Shown here piece by piece: positions 31,976 through 39,609 of a stretch of 64,000 nucleotides of DNA; the stretch's first letter is position 1, and every line of letters starts with the position of its first letter. The DNA lies in assembly GCF_000739775.1 (NCBI RefSeq), contig NZ_BBJH01000025.1:62001-126000 (forward strand), in the 5' to 3' direction. A program made the translations under genes and the position numbers. The notes under the pieces are model-generated. The model was not told where the DNA came from. It saw only the letters and a program-made list of their open reading frames with translations, and did no database searches. The stretch is from Paraburkholderia heleia NBRC 101817 (GTDB lineage Bacteria; Pseudomonadota; Gammaproteobacteria; Burkholderiales; Burkholderiaceae).

Positions 31976-32419
31976 ATGACTGCAATGAAGCCGGAGAACG
32001 GAGCCGCCTGGCCTATGTTTTTCCTTGTCTGGATGAAGGAGGTTGCTGACTCCTTTTGCTACGCGCCCAAGCACCTCCAGCAGTCTATCAATCCCTGGAC
32101 GTTTAACGGGTTTGTCATCAATGAGAAGAATTCCAGGAATCCGTCGGCCGAGCGGGCGATTGTGAGCGAAGTCAGCTATGGGCAGCAGTTGGGTCGCATC
32201 GGGGACGTTGTTGATGCAATCATCAAGAGGGCTCCTCCAGAGGACGAAGCGTTCAAGGAGTTCTCGAAGATGCGTGAGAAAATCGCCGGCATCAAGAGGG
32301 ACAGTCGGAAAGAACGATTCGAGGCAGTTTTGGCGGACCTCAAGCAGATGAAGCTGGACGATAACCGCGGGTTCCAGGCCTGCATGGAGAGCATTCAAGC
32401 GTTAGGGCGCGAGGAGTGA
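31976..32419 (+). CDS. Hypothetical protein, possibly phasin-like
   Basis: A 147-residue soluble protein starting MTAMKPENGAAWPMFFLVWMKEVADSF, with a strong ribosome-binding site (GGAGG, 5 bases before the ATG). The rest is mostly helical and charged, with KRAPPEDEAFKEFSKMREKIAGIKRDSRKERFEA in the middle. I do not recognise a family. The amphipathic helical character recalls phasins or cytosolic coiled-coil proteins, but that is only an impression. It lies in the lower-GC stretch and has no clear operon partners. Confidence 0.6.
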   Translation: MTAMKPENGAAWPMFFLVWMKEVADSFCYAPKHLQQSINPWTFNGFVINEKNSRNPSAERAIVSEVSYGQQLGRIGDVVDAIIKRAPPEDEAFKEFSKMREKIAGIKRDSRKERFEAVLADLKQMKLDDNRGFQACMESIQALGREE

Positions 32420-32556
32420 AATGCGTTTGCCCTGACCACAAAAGGGGCGTGTTCGCCGGCAACCTGCAGTGCGCGATGCAAATTTTTGCGACAGGACAGG
32501 AATCGTTTGCGACCCACCAACGCGCGCGATTGTTAAGGCAGCCGCAACACTGAATT

Positions 32557-32587
32557 CGTTCTATCAGCATGGACTTACGATAGAACG
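32557..32587. promoter_or_regulatory. Inverted repeat upstream of the Imm-like gene
   Basis: CGTTCTATC (32557-32565) and its exact complement GATAGAACG (32579-32587) separated by 13 bases. A -10-like TATACT follows at 32592. This could be an operator overlapping the -35 region of the promoter for the gene at 32761. Confidence 0.5.
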
Positions 32588-32760
32588 ATCCTATACTGCT
32601 ACCTCATGTCACGGCGGCCTCGACGGCCGCGGTGCAGGCAAAGCGAAACAGCTTTTGAAACTGGCGGACACGGACAATCCGGCGCGCGATCGCGCCCGAT
32701 CCTGCCCCTGCGACGCACAGGCGTTTCGCCAGTTTCGACGCACGAACATGAGGTGGTGCG

Positions 32761-33093
32761 ATGTTGCAAATTCTCGAAGGTGTCTCGGTCATTGCGGCCG
32801 TGAGCCTGTATCTGATTCCGTCCATTGAAGCCGACGCACGTGGGCACAAGGATGCGTTTGCGATCACGATCGTCAATATCCTGCTCGGCTGGACGATCGT
32901 TGGCTGGTTCGCGGCGCGCGCCTGGGCGCACAGCCGCAGTGTCGAGCGTCGTCTGCCGCGCGCGGCGAAGCGGGTGCTTCGCTCTGCCGGGCGCGTGACG
33001 ACGCAGAAGCTCGTGCAGCATGCGAAGTTGCGTACAGCGATGGAGTCCCGCAAGACGGCGGCGCAGCGCGGCGCGACGGCCCTGTGTTCATGA
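32761..33093 (+). CDS. Superinfection-immunity-like small membrane protein
   Basis: A 110-residue protein with two membrane segments: residues about 4-22 (ILEGVSVIAAVSLYLIPSI) and about 34-53 (ITIVNILLGWTIVGWFAARAWA). The pattern LYLIPSIEA ... NILLGWTIVGWFAARAWA is that of the T4 Imm-type superinfection-immunity family, whose phage member blocks DNA entry of a second phage; many bacterial members have unknown roles. A basic tail of about 55 residues follows. A GAGGTGG sequence is upstream. The stop overlaps the next start (ATGA), so the lipoprotein gene is translationally coupled. Confidence 0.68.
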   Translation: MLQILEGVSVIAAVSLYLIPSIEADARGHKDAFAITIVNILLGWTIVGWFAARAWAHSRSVERRLPRAAKRVLRSAGRVTTQKLVQHAKLRTAMESRKTAAQRGATALCS

Positions 33094-33437
33094 GCGCGTC
33101 GAAACGGTCTCGCGGCCTCATGAAGTTACCGGGCATCCGCCATTCGTTGTCCAGCGCGTTCGTTTCTCTTGCCGCCACCTGCACGGTGCTGGCCGGATGC
33201 GCGTCGGCCGGCAATGTCACTGCGGCGGACCGGCAGGATACGTTCGTCGTCTCGGCCTCCGCATCCGGTGGACGCCTCGCCTGGGCGCGCGCCCACAAGC
33301 GTGCCGTGTCCGCGGCATCGGACTATTGCGAGAGCCGCGGCATGCAGGCGAGCCTCGGCATCGAACAAATGGATGGTATCGAGGCGCTTCAGCAGCAAGG
33401 TTCCACGATCCGCTTCGAGTGCCATCCGAAGCTTTGA
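33090..33437 (+). CDS. Small lipoprotein of unknown function
   Basis: A 115-residue lipoprotein. The signal sequence ends in a lipobox LAGC at about residues 35-38. The mature part (AGNVTAADRQDTFVVSASASGGRLAWARAHKRAVSAASDYC) resembles short Burkholderia envelope lipoproteins with a conserved A-x2-DYCE segment, followed by a few beta strands. The ATG at 33090 overlaps the upstream stop as ATGA, which fixes the start; an internal ATG at 33120 would also leave a signal peptide. The pairing with a small inner-membrane protein suggests an envelope role. Confidence 0.68.
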   Translation: MSASKRSRGLMKLPGIRHSLSSAFVSLAATCTVLAGCASAGNVTAADRQDTFVVSASASGGRLAWARAHKRAVSAASDYCESRGMQASLGIEQMDGIEALQQQGSTIRFECHPKL

Positions 33438-33448
33438 GGCGCTCGCCT

Positions 33449-33823
33449 TCAGCGAATCACAAATGTCTCCCTGCGCGGTCCATACCATTTCGTGACTTCG
33501 GAATGGGCGGTCAGCCGGGACGACTTCAGGATAGGGCTCGTGACGCGATACAGCCGGTCCGGGTCGGGCCCGTACAGGTATAGGTAGCCGTCGTTACCGT
33601 CGATGTGAAGTTCGGTTTCGCCGAGCTCGCCGGCGTTCGCGCGCTTGATGGCGCTGGCCAGCCGCTGTTCGAGCGCATGAATCTGCGGGCGCTCGTTCGG
33701 GTAGTAATCGAAATGGACCATCATGGCCGGCCCAGGCGGCTTCTGCGCCGGTTGTGCTGCGGCGCTGCCTGCGGCGAGTGCGATGCATAACAACGTGGCG
33801 AGTGTTTTTCGGCTCTTCGGCAT
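33449..33823 (-). CDS. Hypothetical secreted protein
   Basis: A 124-residue protein with a clear signal peptide (MPKSRKTLATLLCIALAAGSAAA). The mature part has FDYYPNERPQIHALEQRLASAIKRANAGELGETELHIDGNDGYLYLYGPDPDRLY, an alpha-beta ferredoxin-like pattern. The phrase GELGETELHIDGNDGYLYLYGPD is like small conserved proteins that measure or bind at the envelope, but I cannot name the family. The start at 33823 is chosen for the signal peptide; no ribosome-binding site is evident. It is convergent with the lipoprotein gene and divergent from the first IclR gene. Confidence 0.65.
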   Translation of the reverse strand: MPKSRKTLATLLCIALAAGSAAAQPAQKPPGPAMMVHFDYYPNERPQIHALEQRLASAIKRANAGELGETELHIDGNDGYLYLYGPDPDRLYRVTSPILKSSRLTAHSEVTKWYGPRRETFVIR

Positions 33824-33900
33824 GGGTGGATGGTGTGCGCGAGACAAGCTGCGATGTTCGCACATCGAAGGGGCGGCCTGGGGCGGCGGCGCTTCGCGTT

Positions 33901-34920
33901 ATGATTGACCCCATCAAAGAAAGGTCCAACCCGGTCCACCCATTCAAGCCGCCAATGGTCACTAAACAAACCACAGGCCCCGCGCGTCGCAGCGCCGGGC
34001 CGGGCAAGCGCGCAGCGCTGCCTCCCGGGGAGACCCCAGCCGACGTGGATGCCGCGCATTCGAATCCCGAAGCGGACGACGAGGGCGCGGGCGCGTCGAC
34101 CTATCTCGTGCCGGGCCTCGAGCGCGGCCTGCGCATCCTTGCCGAATTCTCAGCGCGCGAGCCCGTGCTGGGCGCGCCCGAACTTTCGCGGCGCATCGGC
34201 ATTCCGCGCACAACCACGTTTCGCCTCCTGCAGACCCTCGAAGCGCTCGGCTTCATCGAGCGCGCCAACGGTGACCGGCAATACCGCCTGAGTGTGGCGG
34301 TGCTGCGCCTCGGCTTCGAATATCTCAGTTCGCTCGAACTCACCGACTTCGGCACGCCGCTGCTAGAACGCCTGCGCGACGCGACGGGCCTCAGCACCCA
34401 TCTGTTGATTCGCGACGGCCGCGACGTGGTGTTCGTGGCGAAGGCGCAAACGCGTGAGCCGATGTTCAGTTCCGTAAAGGTTCACGTGGGCACGCGCTTG
34501 CCCGCGCACGCCACCGTGCATGGCCAGGTGCTGATGGGCGACCTCACGCTCGCCGAACTGCGCACGCTCTACCCGGAGAAGCAGCTCGAACGTTACACGG
34601 AGCGCACGCCCGCGACCGTCGCCGATCTCCATGCGCGCATACGCGAGTTCGCGCAGCAGGGGTATGCAGTGAGCGAGGCGTCGTTCGAAACCGGCATCTC
34701 GGTAGTGAGCGCGCCCGTGCGGGATCAGTCGGGCCGTATCGTGGCGGCGCTCACGGCAACGGTGCCGCGTTCGGACATCGGCGAGGCCGAGCGCGCGCCG
34801 CTCGTCGCCGCCGTGTGCGCCGCGGCGATCGACCTCTCGGCGCGGCTCAATTACCGGCCCGCGCCGGGCGACCCCACCGCGGCACAGGCCGCGCGTACCC
34901 GCAATACGCACGCCATCTGA
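33901..34920 (+). CDS. IclR-family transcriptional regulator (first of two paralogs)
   Basis: A 339-residue IclR regulator with an unusual disordered N-terminal extension of about 65 residues. The winged helix follows (GLERGLRILAEFSAREPVLGAPELSRRIGIPRTTTFRLLQTLEALGF), then the effector-binding domain (THLLIRDGRDVVFVAKAQ ... VGTRLPAHATVHGQVLMG; EASFETGISVVSAPVRD). It is a close paralog of the regulator at 40509, with long identical blocks. An ATG at 33955 would remove 18 residues; neither start has a good ribosome-binding site. It is convergent with the porin gene and is a likely controller of the catabolic cluster. Confidence 0.88.
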   Translation: MIDPIKERSNPVHPFKPPMVTKQTTGPARRSAGPGKRAALPPGETPADVDAAHSNPEADDEGAGASTYLVPGLERGLRILAEFSAREPVLGAPELSRRIGIPRTTTFRLLQTLEALGFIERANGDRQYRLSVAVLRLGFEYLSSLELTDFGTPLLERLRDATGLSTHLLIRDGRDVVFVAKAQTREPMFSSVKVHVGTRLPAHATVHGQVLMGDLTLAELRTLYPEKQLERYTERTPATVADLHARIREFAQQGYAVSEASFETGISVVSAPVRDQSGRIVAALTATVPRSDIGEAERAPLVAAVCAAAIDLSARLNYRPAPGDPTAAQAARTRNTHAI

Positions 34921-34943
34921 TACGGCGCCCGCAGGCGCCGCGA

Positions 34944-36017
34944 TCAGAACGAGTGGTGAATGCCCGCGAGCACGATCGCCTGATTGCGCCCGCTCGACAC
35001 GCCCGCGGTGAAAAAGGCCGCCTGCGCTTCGGAATTGGCGTGCTGGTAAAGCGCGTTCACATAAAGCTGCGTGCTCTTCGAAAGCGAATACACGTCGCCG
35101 ATCATTGCCTGGGTCCAGCGGCGGCCGGAAAGCGTCGACGTCGCCGCGCCGCCTACGACGGCGTTGGCTGTCGTGAACTGATAGTTCGCGCCGGCGTCGT
35201 AGCTCTGGAACGTGTCGGAATAGCCGTTGGACTGCAGCTTCGTGCGCGTATAGAGGGCGTGCACGAGCAGCTTGCCGAATGAGTACGACGCGCCCACGCC
35301 CATGTTCTCGACCTTGTCGGCCATATACGTGGCCGCCGGTTGACCCTGGAACTCCATGATGCCGGTGGTCGCGATCGACACCGAGCGGTCATGTTCGTTC
35401 GACCATGTCGCGCCTGCCTTGAACGGTCCGTTAGCATAACTGAGCGAAAAGCCCATCGTTCTGCCGGTCGAGAAGTTCGTGGTATTGCCGAAGCCGAACA
35501 TTGCGCCCGCCGTGAAGCCGTAAAAGCTCGGCGAACGATATTTGACGGAGTTGTTGTAAGGCACGACGCCCGTATCCGCCAACTGGTCGATGTTGCCCGG
35601 GTGGAACGCGTACCAGCTCGCCGCGAGATACGCCGTGCTGAACGGACCGAGTACGTCGAATGAGAACGGCGTTTGATTGCCCAGCGTGAGCGTGCCGAAC
35701 TGCTCCGAGCTCAGGCCCACGTACGCCTGGCGATTGAACAGCGTGTTGGCCTTCGCCATGGCGCCAGTGTTGGTGTAGAAGCCGTTTTCCAGCTGGAAGA
35801 TCGCCTTGAGGCCTCCGCCCAGATCTTCCTGGCCGCGCAGGCCCCAGCGGTCGGGCTGGGTGTTGCCCTGCTCCATCAGCCACTTCGAGTGCCCCCCTAC
35901 GTTGCTGACGTAGGCCACGCCTGCATCCAGACTGCCATAAAGCGTGACGCTGCTTTGCGCCCATGCAGACGAGACGGCGCAAATGCCCGTCAACCCCGCG
36001 GCAATGAAATGCTTCAA
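34944..36017 (-). CDS. Gram-negative outer-membrane porin (OmpC/Omp38-like)
   Basis: A 357-residue beta-barrel porin of the Burkholderia type. The signal peptide LKHFIAAGLTGICAVSSAWA is followed by the mature start QSSVTLYGSLDAGVAYVSN, the RWGLRGQEDLGGGLKAIFQLENGF strand pair, an extended L3-like region, and a C-terminal strand ending in Phe (GIHHSF). The start is a TTG at 36017: AGGAG lies 7 bases before it and it begins exactly at the signal peptide. A longer frame from 36161 has no signal and is rejected. It is divergent from the Rieske gene cluster and probably admits its substrate. Confidence 0.88.
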   Translation of the reverse strand: MKHFIAAGLTGICAVSSAWAQSSVTLYGSLDAGVAYVSNVGGHSKWLMEQGNTQPDRWGLRGQEDLGGGLKAIFQLENGFYTNTGAMAKANTLFNRQAYVGLSSEQFGTLTLGNQTPFSFDVLGPFSTAYLAASWYAFHPGNIDQLADTGVVPYNNSVKYRSPSFYGFTAGAMFGFGNTTNFSTGRTMGFSLSYANGPFKAGATWSNEHDRSVSIATTGIMEFQGQPAATYMADKVENMGVGASYSFGKLLVHALYTRTKLQSNGYSDTFQSYDAGANYQFTTANAVVGGAATSTLSGRRWTQAMIGDVYSLSKSTQLYVNALYQHANSEAQAAFFTAGVSSGRNQAIVLAGIHHSF

Positions 36018-36154
36018 CTTTGGACTCCTGATCGTATGACGAAAAGCCGGGCTGTTGATCCGGCATACCCAACCTGCAAAGCCAATCCGCATGGTCACCC
36101 ATAGGCAGTGCGCGGCGTGCTTCTGTCGGCAAGCGCTTTCGCGAGACACCTTTT

Positions 36155-36170
36155 GTTCCATATATGGATA
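36155..36170. promoter_or_regulatory. IclR-type palindromic operator, porin side
   Basis: GTTCCATATATGGATA, with a perfect 12-bp palindrome TCCATATATGGA inside (36157-36168). It is 138 bases before the porin TTG. It matches the operator at 36440 at 13 of 16 positions, and a further half-site TATGGAA lies at 36181. Confidence 0.6.
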
Positions 36171-36438
36171 GATGTACTGCCTATGGAAAGTATAGAGACT
36201 CTTGGAGACGTCAAAATACTTTTTTGAGACGGTGATTCCCCCAGGTGCCGCTCACCGCCCTGGATGCGCCATATACGTGCAAGTGCACGTGTCGTAAGCG
36301 TTTTGGCAATCAGGAGGTCACGCGCAGCGACCTTGAAGGTGTCATCTCGCAAGCTGCGCTCAGTGTTTTCCCCAGGCACGCGGGATTTCTATTTTTTTCT
36401 TCCCAAGACCGTTTCATAATTGACCATACACGAACTAC

Positions 36439-36456
36439 TGTTCCGTATATGGAACA
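36439..36456. promoter_or_regulatory. IclR-type palindromic operator, ferredoxin side
   Basis: TGTTCC-GTATAT-GGAACA, a palindrome with one central mismatch, 24 bases before the ferredoxin start codon. It lies downstream of a -35-like TTGACC at 36420, so a bound repressor would block transcription of the catabolic operon. Confidence 0.65.
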
Positions 36457-36479
36457 TAGTTGAACGGAAAGGATGACAA

Positions 36480-36794
36480 ATGGCTGAAGAATGGCGCTGC
36501 GCCGGGCATGCCGGCGATCTGTCCGAAGACGGGCCGCTCGAATACAAGCTGGACGGCACGGAGATCGGCATCTACAAGGTGGGCGACGAGATCTACGCGC
36601 TCGAAAACGTCTGTCCACACGCCTACGCGTTGCTGACGCAAGGCTTTGTCGATGGCGACACCGTCGAATGTCCGCTGCACGAAGCCGTGTTCCATATCCC
36701 GACCGGCAAGTGCCTCAAGGAGCCCGGCGGCCGCGATCTGAAGATGTACTCAGTGCGGCTTGCCGGCGAAGAAATCCAGATCAAGGTGGAATGA
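36480..36794 (+). CDS. Rieske [2Fe-2S] ferredoxin
   Basis: A 104-residue Rieske ferredoxin with a canonical cluster site: C45-P-H47 and C64-P-L-H67. It passes electrons from the reductase (encoded at 47219) to the oxygenase (37143) of a three-component ring-hydroxylating system, as in biphenyl or naphthalene dioxygenases. The start at 36480 has AAAGGA upstream. It is the first gene of the catabolic operon, directly behind a TTGACC-type promoter and a palindromic operator. The very short gap to the next gene (1 base) indicates cotranscription. Confidence 0.9.
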   Translation: MAEEWRCAGHAGDLSEDGPLEYKLDGTEIGIYKVGDEIYALENVCPHAYALLTQGFVDGDTVECPLHEAVFHIPTGKCLKEPGGRDLKMYSVRLAGEEIQIKVE

Positions 36795-36795
36795 C

Positions 36796-37107
36796 ATGCG
36801 AGAAGTCCCCGTGAATTTCAATCCGTGGCTCAAGCCCTGGCTCGCGCCGCAACCGAACAACGTCGCCGGCAAAGGCGTGATCGAGCAGCCTGGCGAAGCG
36901 CAGAACATGGTGTGGCAAACGCGTAAGGCGGAACCCACGCAATACGAAAACGACTTCGGCGACGCGCTCGAACAGGTATTCGAAGCGGGCGCTGCTGAAC
37001 TCGAGGAAGTCGTGGCTGGCCTGAACCGCATGGGCTTTCGCACGCCCGAAGGCGCATCCTGGAATGCCGAGCGCCTCGCCGCCGAATTCCGTCTGCTCGC
37101 CGAGTGA
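36796..37107 (+). CDS. Small recombinase-HTH-like protein of Rieske oxygenase operons
   Basis: A 103-residue protein. The N-terminal half (NFNPWLKPWLAPQPNNVAGKGVIEQPGEAQNMVWQTRKAEPT) is Pro/Asn-rich; the C-terminal half (GLNRMGFRTPEGASWNAERLAAEFRLLAE) resembles the short recombinase-domain helix-turn-helix of serine recombinases (GFRTPEG-x-W). It is not a recombinase: the catalytic domain is absent. Such small proteins recur between Rieske ferredoxin and oxygenase genes, where they might act as an assembly factor or small subunit; the function is unknown. The start at 36796 overlaps the ribosome-binding context GGTGG of the upstream gene. Confidence 0.75.
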   Translation: MREVPVNFNPWLKPWLAPQPNNVAGKGVIEQPGEAQNMVWQTRKAEPTQYENDFGDALEQVFEAGAAELEEVVAGLNRMGFRTPEGASWNAERLAAEFRLLAE

Positions 37108-37142
37108 GCCGGCGCGGCCCACACTGAATACGGAGACCCCAC

Positions 37143-38228
37143 ATGACGTCCCCCACGATTGAAGTTGCAGGCGGCGCCGATCCCATCCGCGCCTATCTCG
37201 ACCGCGGCATCAAGAACTACTGGTATCCCGTTGCTCCGAGCTGGCAGGTGGGCAACGCACCGATCGGCATCACGCGCCTCGGCGAACAGATCGTGCTGTG
37301 GCGCGATCAGGACGGCCAGGTCCATGCGCTCGAAGACCGTTGCCCGCACCGCGGCGCCCGCCTGTCCCTCGGCTGGAACCTCGGCAACCGCGTGGCGTGC
37401 TGGTATCACGGCATCGAAGTCGATGGCGGCGGCACCGTGCAGAACGTGCCGGCCGTTTCGGCCTGCCCGCTCGAAGGACAGAAGTGCGTGAAGTCGTATC
37501 CGGCCCAGGAGCATGCCGGCGCGGTGTTCCTGTGGTTCGGCGACGAAGCCCACAAGGAGGCCGCCCCGCTGCAGTTGCCCGAGGAACTCGTTGGTGAGGA
37601 GTACGCAAGCTTTCTGTGCATGTCGAACTGGAAGTGCAATTACCAGTACGCCATCGACAACGTGATGGACCCGATGCACGGCGCGTATCTGCACGCCACC
37701 TCGCATTCGATGGCCGATGGCGACAAGCAGGCCGAGATGCGCGTGCGCAAGACTCAATCCGGCCTCATGTTCGAAAAGATCGGCCAGCGCGACGTCAACT
37801 TCGACTGGGTCGAACTGGGCGAAACCGGCTGCCTCTGGATGCGCCTCGCGATTCCGTACAAGAAGAAGTTCGGCCCGGGCGGCAACTTCGGCATCATCGG
37901 ATTCGCCGTGCCGGTGGACGAAAACAACTGCCAGGTTTACTTCTGGCGCACGCGCAAGGTGCAGGGCTGGCAGCGCGACGCGTGGCGCTTCATGTATCGC
38001 AATCGTCTGGAAGGTCTGCATTGGGCCGTGCTGGAGCAAGACCGCTACGTGCTGGAAAGCATGGCGCCAAACGCACGCGATCACGAATTCCTCTATCAGC
38101 ACGACGTCGGCATGACGCGTGTGCGCCGCATGCTGCGCCAGCGTGCCCAGCAGCATTTCGCCGAACTCGATGCGTTGCGCGCCGGGCAGGGCGCCAACGC
38201 ACCAACCGCCGGGAACGGCCATGCATGA
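37143..38228 (+). CDS. Aromatic ring-hydroxylating oxygenase, Rieske alpha subunit
   Basis: A 361-residue oxygenase subunit. The Rieske cluster ligands are C67, H69, C86 and H89 (CPHRG ... CWYHG). The catalytic mononuclear iron site follows in DNVMDPMHGAYLH, with D176, H179 and H184. The length suits the phthalate/vanillate-type family without a beta subunit, rather than alpha-beta dioxygenases. It would insert oxygen into an aromatic ring or remove a methyl group; the substrate is unknown. The start at 37143 is 35 bases after the small gene. The stop overlaps the next gene by 8 bases (ATGCATGA). No small subunit gene is seen. Confidence 0.9.
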   Translation: MTSPTIEVAGGADPIRAYLDRGIKNYWYPVAPSWQVGNAPIGITRLGEQIVLWRDQDGQVHALEDRCPHRGARLSLGWNLGNRVACWYHGIEVDGGGTVQNVPAVSACPLEGQKCVKSYPAQEHAGAVFLWFGDEAHKEAAPLQLPEELVGEEYASFLCMSNWKCNYQYAIDNVMDPMHGAYLHATSHSMADGDKQAEMRVRKTQSGLMFEKIGQRDVNFDWVELGETGCLWMRLAIPYKKKFGPGGNFGIIGFAVPVDENNCQVYFWRTRKVQGWQRDAWRFMYRNRLEGLHWAVLEQDRYVLESMAPNARDHEFLYQHDVGMTRVRRMLRQRAQQHFAELDALRAGQGANAPTAGNGHA

Positions 38229-38997
38229 CGCCACGTTCGCGGCGCAGGTCGCGCTCGCCGGGCGGCGGGTGCTCGTCACAGGCGGCGCACGCGGTCTGGG
38301 CGCCGCGTTCGTGCAGGCGCTCGCAGCGGCCGGCGCGCGCGTGACCTTCGGCGACGTGCTGGTCGAGGCGGGCGAGGCGCTCGCTCAGCAACTCGCTGCA
38401 GCCGGGCACGAGGTTGCCTTCGCGCCACTCGATCTCGCGCAGCCGGCAAGCATTGCCGCATTCGTCGATGCCGCCGCGCAGCGCATGGGCGGCGTGGACG
38501 CGCTCATCAACAACGCGGCGATCACGAACTCGGGCGGCAAACTCGCGCACGAAGTGAGCGTCGAGACGTGGGACGCGGTGATGGACGTGAACGTACGCGG
38601 CACCTGGCTCATGTGCGCAGCCGCGCAGCGCTGGTTGCGCGAGTCGGGCCGCGGCGCGATCGTCAACATCGCTTCCGATACGGCACTGTGGGGCGCGCCC
38701 AAACTGCTCGCCTACGTGGCGAGCAAGGGCGCCGTGATCGCAATGACCCATTCGCTCGCGCGCGAGTTCGGCGCCGATGGCATCACCGTCAACGCCGTTG
38801 CGCCCGGCCTGACCGAAGTGGAGGCAACGGCTTACGTACCGGCCGAGCGCCACGCGTATTACCTGGAAGGGCGGGCGCTGCGGCGCGCGCAGGTGCCCGG
38901 GGACGTGACGGGCCCGGTGTTGTTCCTCTTGTCCGACGCCGCGCGTTTCGTGACCGGGCAGCTGCTGCCGGTCAACGGCGGCTTCGTGATGAACTGA
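38221..38997 (+). CDS. Short-chain dehydrogenase/reductase
   Basis: A 258-residue SDR with the NAD(P)-binding motif TGGARGLGAAF (about residues 19-29), the NNAA motif (about 96), and a catalytic Y-x3-K in YVASKGAVI (about 163-169), preceded by the catalytic Ser of NIASDTA (about 148-153). It probably oxidises the cis-diol made by the oxygenase or an alcohol further on. The start ATG 38221 overlaps the oxygenase stop (ATGCATGA), evidence of translational coupling. Length and motifs are regular. Exact substrate unknown. Confidence 0.87.
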   Translation: MHDATFAAQVALAGRRVLVTGGARGLGAAFVQALAAAGARVTFGDVLVEAGEALAQQLAAAGHEVAFAPLDLAQPASIAAFVDAAAQRMGGVDALINNAAITNSGGKLAHEVSVETWDAVMDVNVRGTWLMCAAAQRWLRESGRGAIVNIASDTALWGAPKLLAYVASKGAVIAMTHSLAREFGADGITVNAVAPGLTEVEATAYVPAERHAYYLEGRALRRAQVPGDVTGPVLFLLSDAARFVTGQLLPVNGGFVMN

Positions 38998-39042
38998 TTT
39001 CGTAGAACTGAAGACATGTTCGAAAGAACCCAAGGAGAAAAC

Positions 39043-39579
39043 ATGGCCGATGCCGATATCGAGCGCAAGTCGTGGGACCGCCCCGCCGACGCGAGCTTTG
39101 ACGACTGGATGAACACGCGCGTGGCGCGCTTTGAAACGCGCCGCTACGACTGGGACGCCCTGAAGTTCCAGGCCGACTACGACCCGAAGTACCGCCGCGC
39201 GCAAATGCGCTATGTGGGCACGGGCGGCACGGGCGTCGCGAAGGACGTCAACACCGTGCCCGCTGGCGGCTTCACGTTCTCGACCATGGTGATTCCGGCC
39301 GGCAACATCGGCCCGAGCCATATCCATACCGACGTCGAAGAAATTTTCTTCGTGCTGCGCGGCAAGATGAAGGTCGTCTGCGAGAAGGACGGCGAGATGT
39401 GGGAAGCCGTGCTGGGCGAACGCGACCTGATTTCGGTGCCGCCGGGCGTGTACCGCACGGAAATCAACGTGGGCGAGGAGGACGCGCTGATGTGCGTGAT
39501 GCTCGGCTCGCCGAAGCCCATCACGCCGACGTATCCGCCCGACTCGCCGCTCGCGAAAATCAAGCGCGAGATGAAGTAA
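39043..39579 (+). CDS. Cupin domain protein
   Basis: A 178-residue cupin. The metal-binding motifs are present: G-PSHIHTDVEEIFFVLRG (about 94-112, two His and Glu) and the second motif with GERDLISVPPGVYRTEINVGEED (about 125-147). It may be a metal-dependent dioxygenase or isomerase on an acyclic intermediate, or a binding/regulatory protein. The start at 39043 has AAGGAG 8 bases upstream and is preferred to an upstream ATG at 39016 for that reason. It follows the SDR by 45 bases. Confidence 0.82.
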   Translation: MADADIERKSWDRPADASFDDWMNTRVARFETRRYDWDALKFQADYDPKYRRAQMRYVGTGGTGVAKDVNTVPAGGFTFSTMVIPAGNIGPSHIHTDVEEIFFVLRGKMKVVCEKDGEMWEAVLGERDLISVPPGVYRTEINVGEEDALMCVMLGSPKPITPTYPPDSPLAKIKREMK

Positions 39580-39609
39580 GCGACATAGCCGCAACCCGAA
39601 ACCGAAGCC

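Noticed and set aside
36018..36161. Extended N-terminus of the porin
   Set aside because: It places 48 residues before a good signal peptide and has no ribosome-binding site.
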